From assembly GCA_032622095.1 (NCBI GenBank), contig CP136069.1, forward strand, positions 66,861,319 to 66,925,318: a DNA stretch of 64,000 bases. Direction: 5' to 3'. The stretch is from Siphonodentalium dalli. Its lineage: Eukaryota; Mollusca; Scaphopoda; Gadilida; Siphonodentaliidae. A program made the position numbers and the translations under genes. The notes beneath the pieces were generated by a model, which searched no databases, was not told the origin of the DNA, and worked only from the letters and a program-made list of their open reading frames with translations. This document shows positions 46,157-58,600 of the stretch, one piece after another (the stretch's first letter is position 1; every line of letters starts with the position of its first letter).

Positions 46157-46345
46157 CCATGAGGTACCCTCAAGCAAAAATGGAGCAAAATTATTGTCCA
46201 TGGAGAGTGTATATTGTAAGTTGGACCGCCACGCTTCGAATGAAGTAACCGTTTCATTTCTGGTCAGAGGCCACTGTTTTGGGGCTCTTGACGCCATGGT
46301 GTAGAGGGCTTGTATTGCCTCGAAATTAGGACAGTCGTTTTGCAC
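46157..46345 (-). pseudogene. Gag N-terminal fragment
   Basis: The frame from the Met at 46345 reads [20 protein letters not shown], then [20 protein letters not shown], ending at the TTAA insertion. W-x2-NLxYxLSxDxxFAxFL is a gag-matrix/capsid-like pattern of this retrotransposon group. The same protein resumes at 45679 on the other side of the insertion with RGFTADGDG. Confidence 0.65.
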
Positions 46346-47529
46346 GAGCGGTGTTTTTATTTATTTCTGGTTGGGTCCCAATTCCTTGTTTGAGTCCTGT
46401 TGAGACGTGGAAACGATATATGAGACCGCTGCCACCACGCCAAGGTTGGGCTTATTGTTGGAATTGAGATTAATGGTAAAGTTTGGTTAAATTCACAATG
46501 TGTAATTTGAGATAAACAGAACCAAGCGAGATAACTCCTCGCGACAACATAACATAAGAAATGTACCATGAAAGTTCGTACGCTTTCTAGATGTAATTCC
46601 AAGTGAAATATCTTATTATTAGGGGTGGTTAGATGAAGGTAAATGTAAACAACTGCTCACTGGCTGGCAAATTGTTTACTCCTATCTGTCAAATTGATTA
46701 ATGGCAGTATGAGACTCTTGTTATAATGTACATGAACTCTTCCTCATATCTCTTATCTATGGTTATCTTTGCACACTATTCACTTCTGATGATTTTGGTA
46801 TTGACTGATTAATTGATTTTTGAAAATATATTAACCCATCAGACACATGCTTTCAATTTGAAATTAAAATAATGGCTTATAGTAGGTAACGGGCAGATAA
46901 ATTTACATGACTATTGTAGGTGATGATTTGTTTTGAAAATCAAGATGGTAGATGTTGTTAATATTTCCAGGAACCTTATTTTCCCATTTGTTCATATTGT
47001 CACAGTTGATTGAATTTTGGACTCCAAGCTACTTGTAAAACATTGTAATGTGTGAAACCATTTGATTGAGGGCTACTTAAATTCTTTATATGAACTATGG
47101 TAATCTGTTTCGATTTAGGGGTCATATTACCATATATCTGTATAACATGATATAGATAACACTTTTGTAATGGTATAAACTGCATATATTTTTGAAAACC
47201 ATAACCCCTGTTATGAAACACTTAATCTTGCATTTACCTAACAATACAATTATTCTTTATTACACAGGTCAGAAATGATCTTATCTGTCCATGTTTGATA
47301 AACAAATAACAACTGGGGAGAATGGGGGGTAGTAATTAAAGTACAATTTAAATATGAGATGGAATCCCATACATGTATGTTCTAAGCAGTCTGGCTTGTC
47401 AACAAATTATAATTTGTGTTTAGAAGTGAATGAATTTTGAATATCTGGCATGCCAAAAGTGGCAGAGATAGGGATTTATCACTTTTGTTTCCAATGTGTT
47501 AACTTACAGCTTCCCTTACCAAATTTCCC
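46346..47529. other. Non-coding; possible LTR/leader at left
   Basis: On the - strand, 46600-46346 would hold the retrotransposon leader; a phrase GGCGTGGTGGCAGCGG (near 46443-46428) could be near the primer-binding site. No partner LTR exists to confirm this. The rest is AT-rich with no gene recognised. Confidence 0.4.
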
Positions 47530-49520
47530 TACCCTAATTTCTCATGAGTTTCTCCTGTGAAACTCATGTTAGTTTCTCACATGAGTTTCTCAGTAGTTTT
47601 TTAAGATGCAAATGAGGTGGGTGGAGCCTTAAAACTAACATGATTTCTCATGTTTTCACATGAGTTCTCCTGTGAAAAATTATTATTTCTCCTGAGAATA
47701 AGTTAGAAATATTTCTCCTGAGAATAGGTTATAAATATTCCTCCTGAGAATAGGGTAGAAATATTCCTCCTGAGAAATATTCCTCCTGAGAATAGAGTAG
47801 AAATATTCCTCCTGAGAATAGAGTAGAAATATTCCTCCTGAGAATAGGGTAGAACTTTTTCTGCTGAAAATGTGGTTATACAGCACTGGAGTAGGTATGG
47901 GGCACTACCCACCCCACCCCATCTTGCCCTGGCCCAGTTGTGGTAAATGGGACCTCAGAAAGTGTTCATAGACTGTTTTTGCCCCCTTGATATTTTGTGC
48001 TTCTAGCTGGCATTCCTGATCCTAGAAGTTAGATTATAGTCATGATCATCTGCAGAAATATTCAAATACACACATGATAGGAAAAATACAAGTAAACACA
48101 GGTCAGACATGCAGCAGTTATGGAATGAATCTGATATATATATTATATATATATTGTACATTTATATAAGTACAAATTACTTTCAATCAATCTTCCATAT
48201 AAATGTTGCATTATTTATTACAATTGTAGGTCTTTTATAAATATATGCAACTACGTCCACTAACATATAATTTGGTTTCATGATTCATATCTTTGGAAAA
48301 TTCAATTTCAATTATATAGTTATTTATATACTCGGTTGATAAATTACAGAGAGAACCTGGAGTCAAAGCGACAGAGACTGCATGCCCTAAAACATGCCAA
48401 TTTAAAGGTACTCAACCCGTAAAGAGGGTCCCCATCTCAACAGATTCCAACAACAACAATCCGATCAGAGGGTCCTATATTACTATTTCTTTGGCTTTGG
48501 GGGTAAAAAATATTTGATTCGAGTCGAGGAACCCATCAAACAAAGCTCAGAGTTATTAGATATTGATTTTTGAAAATTCTTATGTTCTCGAGATGAGTAC
48601 CAATAACTGCCGTCAATTTGGTAACATGCTCGAGATTTTACGCCAAAATTATATTCAAACAGACAAGGATGGATAACTCTATGATCAAGTGGGTAATAAC
48701 AACGAATTTTTTACTGTCTTCTGGGCCAGAAACAATTCCCGATAATAAAAAATAATAGATTTCTAAAATCGATATCTAACAAATCTGAGCTTTGATGGGT
48801 GACTTCCTCGACTCGAATCAAATATTTTTGACCCCCGAAGCCATTGAAATAGTAATTGAGAGGAGTTTTATCGGGTTGAGTACCTTTAAGTGACTGCATG
48901 AAGTCCAAAACCCTCTGCCATTTCTCTGCCATTTCAATAAATATTAACTCTAGCTTACCTTACCTAGTCTAATAGTGTGAATTCTAATCTGTGGCACAAA
49001 TAAGACCATAATATAACTCCCGGGCCCCTTCTCATGAATACAATACAACTTCTATAAACAAAGAAATACAGATTTTACCACTGGACATGCATAGCCTGCT
49101 TTAATATATCCAAGTAACTAACTGACATTGGTTTAAAATTGGCGCAATTAAATTAATTTGAATTCTCCAGCACACATCAGATCAGATTTCTACCACATGT
49201 GCTATAGATAAACATATTCTCACCATTGAAATCTGATTAAGAATTTTCTACCCTATTCTCATGTGAGAAATCTGACTTAGAATTATTCCTGAGATATTCT
49301 GATCAGATTGTGGCCAGAATCCTCCAAGTCAGATTTCTACCCTATTCTACCATAAACTCATGTGTGAAATTTCTCCTGAGAAATATTTCTCATGTTAGAT
49401 TTAGGGTAGAAATTTATTTCACAGGAGAACTACCTTATTTCTCACCCAGCAGTCTAATTTGAATACATTTCTCCTGAGAAACTACTGTGATTCCTCCTGA
49501 GAACTAATGTGATCACATGT
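47530..49520. repeat. Foldback-like region with TTCTCCTGAGAA arms
   Basis: 47535-47870 and about 49180-49520 contain many copies of the palindromic 12-mer TTCTCCTGAGAA or TTCTCATGAG variants. In the left arm they form a ~30-bp tandem (ATTCCTCCTGAGAATAGRGTAGAA). The arms enclose about 1.3 kb including a TTAA MITE. A foldback element is inferred; the ends are too diverged to fix. Confidence 0.6.
48406..48885. mobile_element. TTAA MITE (AGGTACTCAACCC family)
   Basis: 480 bp, TTAA at 48402-48405 and 48886-48889, ends AGGTACTCAACCCG and CGGGTTGAGTACCT. Very similar to 45684-46152. Confidence 0.93.
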
Positions 49521-50229
49521 GGAGTTTTTGTACGGGAGTAAACTCCTAAACATATCCTCCGAAATCACTAAACCGTTGGATCTCACAGTGAGAGGTCTTT
49601 GGGTGAATAGGGACAGAGTTATGAGATTTAAAACTACTCCTCCCCACCCCAAATACTTTAACCCCCTTCTTAAGACAATTTATTTGAGCTTTTGATTTCA
49701 AGTTTGGTACTGATGTCTGGATTCCTGTGATCATATCTTTCAAAAATTATCAGTTACAGCTAATCGCTATCGCCAAGGTATGGGTTAAACATCTGCCGAT
49801 CGTGATCGGCCTCTCGTTTCTAAATTCCCTTTGTTTCTTCCTGATAATTTTTTTGTATAATTTAGCCTCGTACATAATTAACCTTAGATCGAAGAGATTT
49901 GTTCAATATGGTTCTTGTGTTAACATTCTACTAATATGTTTCAAGTTTCTGTATTGAGCTTTGCAATCAATATGATCCAATATCATACCATGGTTTGTAT
50001 TTTTTTTCTTTTTCTTAAATTTTTTTATTATGAGGTGAATTTTTGATGTTCAATCAGGGGTTATTATTGATCAGCTCTGATGTGATAGCCTGTACTGATT
50101 CGTCTATGCTGCATTCATTTTTCATTGTTGAATCTAATTTAGCCTCCAGTTTTCCAAAATCATTCTGGACAAGAAAATTTTTAAATGCCATGAAATCTCT
50201 GAAGATCATTCCACTTTTGATGCGGCTTA
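49521..50229. repeat. Dispersed repeat ending in a hairpin block
   Basis: 49545-49814 has the character of a dispersed element (TTGGATCTCACAGTGAGAGG, ATCATATCTTTCAAAAATTA). It ends with a 34-bp block identical to 20446-20479, including the hairpin GCCGATC/GATCGGC. Beyond 49830 it is AT-rich; short frames not supported. Confidence 0.55.
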
Positions 50230-50760
50230 TTTGATCTTATTTGGTTTGAGATTTATGGGTTTTATTCGACTTATTTCAGCTTTTATTTTAAATTTAACTG
50301 ATATTTTACAGTGATCAGCTAGCTGCTGGTTGAATTCAACTACCTGCTACTTTGAAATAAATTATTCTCTAATTTCTCTTAATAAGGAAATCTGAGTTGC
50401 ACATGCCATGCTAATCATCAATACTCGATCCATTGTATCCGTGGAAATTTAACTTTCCTCTGGAATCTTCAAGAGTTCTACCATTTAAAATGCGTATTTG
50501 GTGGCTATGCATAAATCAAGTAATTCTTTTCCATATGCATTTGTAGTTTGATTTATTTCAGTATTTCTATTCAAATGACAACACTTAGGCCCTACTCAAG
50601 TTACTGTCAAGCCAGTAATGACAGTAATTGTCGGGTATGAAATCATGTAAATGATCTATATTGTCAGTATTAATGAAATCAAGATCACTTTTATTAATAT
50701 GAGCATTTAAATCTCCCAGAAGTATGGTGTGCCCAACTTTTTTTTATTTACTATAATAAT
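50230..50760 (-). pseudogene. LINE endonuclease domain fragment
   Basis: The - strand translation, over several frames, shows GHTILLGDLNAHINKSDLDF (the GDxN motif of AP-like endonucleases, near 50702-50720). Then come ELLDLCIATKYA-like and LNGRTLEDSRGKLNFHGYNG segments, and later SDHC (near 50309-50322), the catalytic His motif. Many stops and shifts. No RT follows here; the RT fragment at 39857-40786 could be from the same LINE family. Non-functional relic. Confidence 0.75.
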
Positions 50761-51135
50761 ATCCATTTGGAGTTTTTGAAATATTGTAACATCAATATCT
50801 TTTATTACGCATTTAGCCGAAAGATGAGTAATATCCGACATACAAAACTAGAACAGGTCGACGGACACCGTCCGCTAATTTCCGGAAATCAACGCGCACC
50901 TGCTATCATATTGATCCATTCCGCGGTCACAAGTGCTGCAGGTCAAAGTTCTGTAGTAGGGGTGGGGGTTTTGGTTTGGGGGGCTAACCCCGGGATGGTC
51001 GAATAGACCGAGATGTCTATTCCTTCACCCCTCATTTTAAAGCTTTATTTAGAATACATAAAAAGAAAAGAAAAAAAGATAGGAATTTTTTTTCTTCAAT
51101 TTCTTTTTCCTGGATATGGCGGATCTTTCGAGAGG
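50761..51135. other. Non-coding; GC-rich block
   Basis: 50965-51035 is a diverged copy of the GC-rich block at 1460-1530 (GGCTAACCCCGGGATGGTCG). A 79-aa + frame at 50767-51006 is not supported. Confidence 0.5.
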
Positions 51136-51139
51136 TTAA

Positions 51140-52624
51140 AGGTACTCAATCCGATAAAACTCCTCTCAATTACTATTTCAATGGCTTCGGGGGTCAACAA
51201 TATTTGATTCGAGTCGAGGAAGTCACCCATCAAAGCTCAGATTTGTTAGATATCTATTATTTTTCATTATCGGGAATTCTTTCTGGCCCAGAAGACAGTC
51301 AAAATTTCGTTATTATTACCACTTGATTATAGAGTTATCTATCCGGGAACGGGACTACCCGCCCCCGAGACAACCCGCCCCTATGCTATTTTGGGGGCGC
51401 GTTGTCCCGATAAATGAGGGCGGGTTGTCCCGAAATTGTTAATAGTGATTATGTTCTTTGATGATATATTATTAAAGATTTTGATCAACAAAACATGTGT
51501 TTATTCATTAATTATGTCAATGCGTGGACTGGGATAAAGAATGACACAATGTTTTGACAACCGAACGGCACTTAAGGTAAGTGAAGACTAATTAAAAGGG
51601 GTGCTTTCAAAACAAACATTTGATGCAAATGGTTCATTATCACAGTGTGTTATCACATCACTTAGTGATCATGATTCATCTCACTGCTCAGTGATGTTAA
51701 CTGGAGGTGAGTATACAAACAGCCTTTGAACGATGCCGACGGAACTGTGTATATTAACTCTCGGAATGAGTGTGGGACATCTTCATTGGGATTAAGGAAA
51801 GGGCATTTCGGCCCTTTCGACAACCCCGGGGCCAGCCACCCCAAACCACTCACTCACTTTAGTACACTATCCAGGCCAGGGAGATTAGGGAGTTCTGGGA
51901 TGATTAATTACATGTCCGATCCACCGAGGTTAACAACAGCTAGTCTTGATTGACAACCGTCTTGTTCTAAGTATGGTTGGAGTCAGGTGCGTCCTGGTTA
52001 AACAACAGCCAGCTTTCTGAAGAAGTGCTCAAGCGTCTACGGAACGGAGAAGAGACCGGCACAGTGCAGACAAATTTTGTTTTTAATCTTCGTTCATTAT
52101 ATTATCGTTGATGCATTTTTGTGTTCATAAGTTATATTATATTACATGTGTATTTATTGTTGTCCATGTTGTTAATACAAATCTATAATAAAAAAAAACC
52201 CAGTTTCGTTAAACAAACATCTCATAATCCTCTCACACCTCCTAATTAGCCACTGATTACCGCTAATTGATTTTTGGGGGCGGGGGTTGTCCGGGGGCGG
52301 GTTGTCTCAGAGTGAAAGGGGGCGGGTTGTCTCGGGGGCGGGTAGTCACGGACCCATCCATCCTTGTCTGTTTGAATAGAGTTTTGGCGTTAAATCTCGA
52401 GCAGGTTACCAAATTGACGGCAGTTATTAGTACTCATCTCGAGCAATTAACAAATTTCAAAAATCAATATCTAATAACTCTGAGCTTTGTTTGATGGGTT
52501 CCTCGACTCGAATCAAATATTGTTTACCCCCAAAGCCAAAGAAATAGTAATATAGGACCCTCTGATCGGATTGTTGTTGTTGGAATCTGTTGAGATGGGG
52601 ACCCTCTTTACGGATTGAGTACCT
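51140..52624. mobile_element. TTAA MITE with a second element nested inside
   Basis: TTAA at 51136-51139 and 52625-52628, ends AGGTACTCAATCCG and CGGATTGAGTACCT. Removing 51345-52355 leaves ~475 bp, the normal size of the family (45684-46152, 48406-48885). Confidence 0.9.
51345..52355. mobile_element. GC-rich TIR element nested in a TTAA MITE
   Basis: Inverted ends share GACTACCCGCCCCCGAGACA, with more copies of CGGGTTGTCYCGGGGGCGGG near each end. Flanks ATCTATCC and ATCCATCC (51337-51344, 52356-52363) look like an 8-bp duplication with one change. The body (1.0 kb) has no ORF of note; 51785-51845 contains the GC-rich block of the 1457-2551 element in reverse orientation. Confidence 0.8.
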
Positions 52625-52755
52625 TTAATGTCGATCTTGCCCTTTATTGTACGGACGATGAGTCTTCCAGGCAATGGATGGTGCTGGTCAGGCCCTTTAT
52701 ATATCTGGCGATCTCTCAGCAGGAAGAATTCGTAGTTACTGAGCTGGTATTTCTT

Positions 52756-53170
52756 TCATGCTGAGTGGTGTGAACTGATCGATGTCCCGATTCTGACATG
52801 TTCATCATTTCCGTGTTGCCGCACTGCTCTGCTTGGCGAGGCCGGCACCTCCTCATACTTCGGCGTCGCAAGGGCGGTGGTGGTGCTTTCCGCCCCTGGT
52901 GGAGTCTGGGTTGGTGGAGTTGCCATCTCCACGTCGAAGACAGCGACAGGAACCTCCGGGGTGACGTCGGTGTTCCTGATGCCGCTGTCCTCGCCGACGG
53001 TGGTGATTTCTTTGTCTGCCGGCTGATGTTGCTGCTGAGAGGCCAAGTGGGGAAGAACTGGACGTCTCTCAGTTCTCCCTTTTCACCACTCGTCCCTCCT
53101 CTCTGCATCCCTGCGGCGCTGCGATGGGGTCTTCGGCTTCTTCTTCCTCCCGGACTTTGTCTTTTGGCTA
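52756..53170 (-). pseudogene. Gag-like fragment, family of 1589-2203
   Basis: Near 53170-53090 the - strand encodes KKKPKTPSQRRRDAERRDEW and then a stop, the N-terminal motif of the ORF at 1589-2203. A shifted frame (53046-52756) carries NTDVTPEVPVAVFDVEM, corresponding to the middle motif, followed by Thr/Pro-rich and 'KYEEVPASPS' segments. Frame breaks make it a relic. More GC-rich than its surroundings. Confidence 0.65.
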
Positions 53171-53574
53171 GCCCCAACCAAGCCACGACCCGTGGAGGGG
53201 TCCACCGGAGTGACTTGGTAGTCCAAAATCACCTGCAGCCGGCCCGCGTCCATCCAACACAATGAGCCGACTGCAGGTCGCTCAGCACGAGACAGACTTG
53301 ACGGGGGATTAAATCAATTCCGCCAAGTCCGATAGAAATAGTCACGGAACGCTCACGGCTTAACGCATCGAGCATAAAATGTTCAGCGATCGGATTACTG
53401 ACTTCGGCCGGACAAGGATTCGCCTTCAATCCCCGCCGAAGTCAGGCACACGCTCAGCTCACGCCACGTGGATCCCTGCCTGCATGACCTGGACTTTACA
53501 CAGGTCGGGTAGCCACGTGGAGCTTTTTCTGGAATTCCGGGTTACGCCATCAATGTCCTTTTCATGACCCTCTG

Positions 53575-54177
53575 ATGGAGGTAACCCGGATGCTGGAACC
53601 CACCAGCAACACACCACCACCACCAGAGAGGGGAGGAAGAAGAGCAAGAGAAAGACTCCATCGTGCCGCCGCAGGGATGCCGACAGGAAGGCCAGTTGGA
53701 TCAAGAGGAAGGCTGAGAGACGCCCAGCTACCTCCCACCTGTCCCTCCTGGACAGGACCAACACCCAGATTCCATCGACGATGCTACCGGTAGTCCAGCC
53801 CGGGAGAGGTCTGAGAGACGCACAGAACACCCCTCCCTCGCTGGAATGCTGACTGATGCCAAACAGCTGCTGCTGATGCCGTGATGGAGACAGAGTCTTC
53901 ATTCATCACGATGACTCCGGAATACATCAGCCCGGAGTCATCCACCTCCACCACGATCAGCAGCACCACCACCACCACCACCAACAACACCTCCACCAGC
54001 TCTGCCGTTTCCATTCCACTGTCAGCGGCAGAGATGAGGGCACAAGCAGAAGAGATGTACAACAAATACAGAACTCCAGAACAGCCATATATACAGCTCA
54101 CAGCCACCAGTTCACTGCAGCCTCTAATATCAACAACAACAACAACAAAAACAACAACAGAAGAAGCCTCGACTTGA
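53575..54177 (+). pseudogene. Gag-like fragment, inverted relative of 52756-53170
   Basis: The + strand near 53630-53720 encodes KKSKRKTPSCRRRDADRKAS, the same motif, head-to-head with the - strand copy at 53170. A later frame (53881-54177, 98 aa) is Ser/Thr-rich with SAAEMRAQAEEMYNKYRTPE and a poly-Thr tail built from CCACCA/CAACAA tracts. Broken by shifts between the two parts. Whether both parts were one protein is inferred. Confidence 0.6.
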
Positions 54178-54836
54178 AAATCACTTCGGAGAAAATAATC
54201 TTTGGGAGTGACTCAGTACATACAGTAACTGAAAATGTAATGGATATCTGTATCCTACAATTAAAAAATATATCTATTCCAGTAAAATACGGGGAATTGA
54301 GCCAAACATTAAAGGATCAAGAGCTACAGATCTTTGGAAACATATACAAGACCAAAATGTCTTGGCACATCTAAAAAAGAAAAACTCTTTCATAGTAGAT
54401 GGCTAAAAATCGAAGATCTTTTTACTAACTAGTGGTCACGGTGCTAAAAGGTGTTTAACGACAAATTAAATTAAAACAAAAACCGAATGCCTTAGAAGCT
54501 GCCCACCTATACATTTAACAGATTATTGTCCTTTTCAATGTCATTGCACGGATGTGAGGTGAACTTTGACAAATGGTGTGAACACGAAGGGTTCATACGA
54601 AATTTGTCAATTTTTTTCTCCATAGCCGTGTAGTAGCATTGAGAATGACATTTATTTGTTATATTTACATTCCCATGTGTATATATTCCTTACAAATTAA
54701 AGGACTGATTGAAATTTTAACTGCAAAATATTCCGAGTCCTCCTTGTTTTATATACATATCATCACATTGGGCGAACTAATTAGATGCACATTGTGTACA
54801 ATAAAATCAAGATGGTAAATTATGTTTTATATACCA
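54178..54836. other. Non-coding, nothing firm
   Basis: A 66-aa frame at 54174-54374 is not recognised. The rest is AT-rich and leads to the satellite array. Confidence 0.45.
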
Positions 54837-55639
54837 CTAGCCGATGAGCCCGACGTTGTCCGGGCTATTCAAAAACCAAATTTCAAGTCGATAGCTCTAC
54901 CCGTTTCCGAGATCTGCGCATGCGGGGCAAGATACATTCACATACCAAATTTCAAGTCGATAGCTCTACCCGTTTCCGAGATCTGGTCTGCGCATGCGCG
55001 AAGCTGGCGTCGCACGGGCTCGGCGACCCGATAAAATTCGTATCCGGGGCAAGATACATTCACATAGCAAATTTCAAGTCGATAGCTCCACCCGTTTCCG
55101 AGATCTGGTCTGCGCATGCGCGAAGCTGGTCGCACGGGCTCGGCGACCCGATAAAATTTAATTCCGGGGCAAGATACATTCACATAGTAAATTTCAAGTC
55201 GATAGCTCCACCCGTTTCCGAGATCTCGTCTGCGCATGCGCTGCACGGGCGTCGCACGGGATCGCCAATACGACAAGGACGACCGCCTGGACAAAGTACA
55301 CACATGTACCAAGTTTCGTCCCGATCGGTCGAGAATCGTAGATTTGTATAAATGACATACAGACAAACAGACAGAGGTCTTCAAAATATATATGAGACTA
55401 GCCGATGAGCCCGACGTTGTCCGGGCTATTCAAAAACCAAATTTCAAGTCGATAGCTCCACCCGTTTCCGATATCTGGTCTGCGCATGCGCGAAGCTGTC
55501 ATCGCACGGGCTCGGCGACCCGATAAAATTCGTATCCGGGGCAAGATACATTCACATAGCAAATTTCAAGTCGATAGCTCCACCGTTTTCGAGATCTCGT
55601 CTGCGCATGCGCGAAGTGGGCGCCGCGCGGGCTCGCCAA

Positions 55640-58600
55640 TACGACAACGTCGACCGCCTGGTCAAACTACACACACGTACCAAGTTTCGTCCCGATCGGT
55701 CGAGAATAGTAGAATTGTATAAAGGACATACAGACAGACAGACAAACAGAGGTCTTCAAAATATATAAGAGACTAGCCGATGAGCCCGACGTTGTCCGGG
55801 CTATTCAAAAACCAAATTTCAAGTCGATAGCTATTCAAAAACCAAATTTCAAGTCGATAGCTCCACCCGTTTCCGAGATCTGGTCTGCGCATACGCGAAG
55901 CTGGCGTCGCACGGGCTCGGCGACCCGATAAAATTCGTATCCGGGGCAAGATACATTCACATACCAAATTTCAAGTCGATAGCTCCACCCGTTTCCGAGA
56001 TCTCGTCTGCGCATGCGCGAAGCTGGCGTCGCACGGGCTCGGCGACCCGATAAAATTCGTATCCGGGGCAAGATACATTCACATACCAAATTTCAAGTCG
56101 ATAGCTCCACCCGTTTCCGAGATCTCGTCTGCGCATGCGCTGCACGGGCGTCGCACATACCACAACGACCGTGTCCGTGGGATTTCACCCCTAGATAGGA
56201 AGTTTGGTCTCGATCGGTGGAGAATCGTAGATTTGTACAAATGACAAACAGACAAACAGATAGATTGTATCAAAATATATAAGAGAGATATGTAAATTAG
56301 ATAGATTGTATCAAAATATATAGGAGAGATATGTAAATTATCTACACACCATTACTGGTGTTTGTCAAAGTTTAGTGGGGTATATCAATACTCATTCACG
56401 ATCATATCATTGAGGTCCGGATGATGTGGGTTATCTCTCGAATACAGATTGTATCAAAATATATAGGAGAGACTAGCCGATGAGCCCGCGACGTTGTCCG
56501 GGCTATTCAAAAACCAAATTTAAAGTCAATAGCTCCACCCGTTTCCGAGATCTGGTCGCAGGCGCGAAGCTGGCGTCGCACGGGCTCGGCGACCCGATAA
56601 AATTCGTATCCGGGGCAAGATACATTCACATAGCAAATTTCAAGTCGATAGCTCCACCCGTTTCCGAGATCTGGTCTGCGCATGCGCGAAGCTGGTCGCA
56701 CGGGCTCGGCGACCCGATGAAATTCGTATCCTGGGCAAGATACATTCACATAGCAAATTTCAAGTCGATAGCTCCACCCGTTCCGAGATCTCGTCTGCGC
56801 GAAGCTGGCGTCGCACGGGCTCGGCGACCCGATAAAATTCGTATCCGGGGCAAGATACATTCACATACCAAATTTCAAGTCGATAGCTCAACCCGTTTCC
56901 GAGATCTGGTCTGCGCATGCGCGAAGCTTGCGTCGCACGGGCTCGGCGACCCGATAAAATTCGTATCCGGGGCAAGATACATTCACATAGCAAATTTCAA
57001 GTCGATCGCTCCACCCGTTTCCGATATCTTGTCTGCGCATGCGCTGCACGGGCGTCGCACGGGGTCGCCAATACCACAACGACCGTGTCCGTGGGATTTC
57101 ACCCCTAGATAGGAAGTTTGGTCTCGATCGGTGGAGAATCGTAGATTTGTACAAATGACAAACAGACAATTTAAACAGATAGATTGTATCAAAATATATA
57201 AGAGAGATATGTAAATTAGATAGATTGTATCAAAATATATAGGAGAGATATGTAAATTATCTACACACCATTACTGGTGTTTGTCAAAGTTTAGTGGGGT
57301 ATATCAATACTAATTCACGATCATATCATTGAGGTCCGGATGATGTGGGTTATCTCTCGAATACAGATTGTATCAAAATATATAGGAGAGACTATCCGAT
57401 GAGCCCGCGACGTTGTCCGGGCTATTCAAAAACCAAATTTAAAGTCAATAGCTCCACCCGTTTCCGAGATCTGGTCGCAGGCGCGAAGCTGGCGTCGCAC
57501 GGGCTCGGCGACCCGATAAAATTCGTATCCGGGGCAAGATACATTCACATAGCAAATTTCAAGTCGATAGCTCCACCCGTTTCCGAGATCTGGTCTGTGC
57601 ATGCGCGAAGCTGGCGTCGCACGGGCTCGGCGACCCGATGAAATTCGTATCCGGGGCAAGATACATTCACATAGCAAATTTCAAGTCGATAGCTCCACCC
57701 GTTTCCTATATCTGGTCTGCGCATGCGCGAAGCTGGCGTCGCACGGGCTCGGCGACCCGATAAAATTCGTATCCGGGGCAAGATGCATTCACATACCAAA
57801 TTTCAAGTCGATAGCTCCACCCGTTTCCGAGATATGGTCTGCGCATGCGCGAAGCTTGCGTCGCACGGGCTCGGCGACCCGATAAAATTCGTATCCGGGG
57901 TAAGATACATTCACATACCAAATTTCAAGTCGATAGCTCCACCCGTTTCCGAGATCTTGTCTGCGCATGCGCTGCACGGGCGTCGCACGGGCTCCCCAAT
58001 ACGACAACGACGACCGCCTGGTCAAACTACACACACGTACCAAGTTTCGTCCCGATCGGTCGAGAATCGTAGATTTGTAAAAATGACATACAGACAGACA
58101 GACAAACAAACAGAGGTCTTCAAAATATATTATAGACTAGCCGATGAGCCCGACGTTGTCCGGGCTATTCAAAAACCAAATTTCAAGTCGATAGCTCCAC
58201 CCGTTTCCGAGATCTCGTTTGCGCATGCGCGAAGCTGGCGTCGCACGGGCTCGGCGACCCGATAAAATTCGTATCCGGGGCAAGATACATTCACATACCA
58301 AATTTCAAGTCGATAGCTCAACCCGTTTCCGAGATCTCGTCTGCGCATGCGCGAAGCGGGCGCAGCACGGGCTCGCCAATACGACATCGTCCACCGCCTG
58401 GTCAAACTACACACACGTACCAAGTTTCGTCCCGATCGGTCGAGAATCGTAGATTTGTATAAATGACATACATACAGACAGACATACAGACAAACAGACA
58501 GAGGTCTTCAAAATATATATGAGACTAGCCGATGAGCCCGACGTTGTCCGGGCTATTCAAAAACCAAATTTCAAGTCGATAGCTATTCAAAAACCAAATT

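Larger units (their letters stand above)
41298..46345 (-). mobile_element. Decayed Ty3/gypsy-like LTR retrotransposon
   Basis: The - strand order is gag, zinc finger, aspartic protease, RT, RNase H, integrase. The RT is followed by '[16 protein letters not shown]', the gypsy-type connection, rather than BEL or copia signatures. Frame breaks fall near 44500, 43640, 42790 and 42050, there is an in-frame TGA at 43775-43777, and a TTAA element is inserted in gag. The 3' end is replaced by another repeat at 41297, so no 3' LTR remains. A 5' LTR may lie in 46346-46600 but cannot be proven without its partner. Confidence 0.85.

Noticed and set aside
41298-46345. BEL/Pao assignment of the LTR element
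   Set aside because: The post-RT '[16 protein letters not shown]' segment and the domain order fit Ty3/gypsy-like elements better; the BEL-specific connection motif was not seen.
52798-53265. 155-aa + strand frame
   Set aside because: Antisense to the gag-like fragment at 52756-53170, which has the recognisable motif.
54837-54880. Hammerhead ribozyme core in the module head
   Set aside because: CCGATGAG followed by a GAGCCCG/CGGGCT stem looks suggestive, but the core needs CTGATGA and a GAAA after the stem; here it is CCGATGA and TATTCAAAAA.
56480-57112. 210-aa frame (and its copy at 60555-61187)
   Set aside because: Produced by the 122-bp units; 122 is not a multiple of three, so frames rotate and no consistent protein is encoded.
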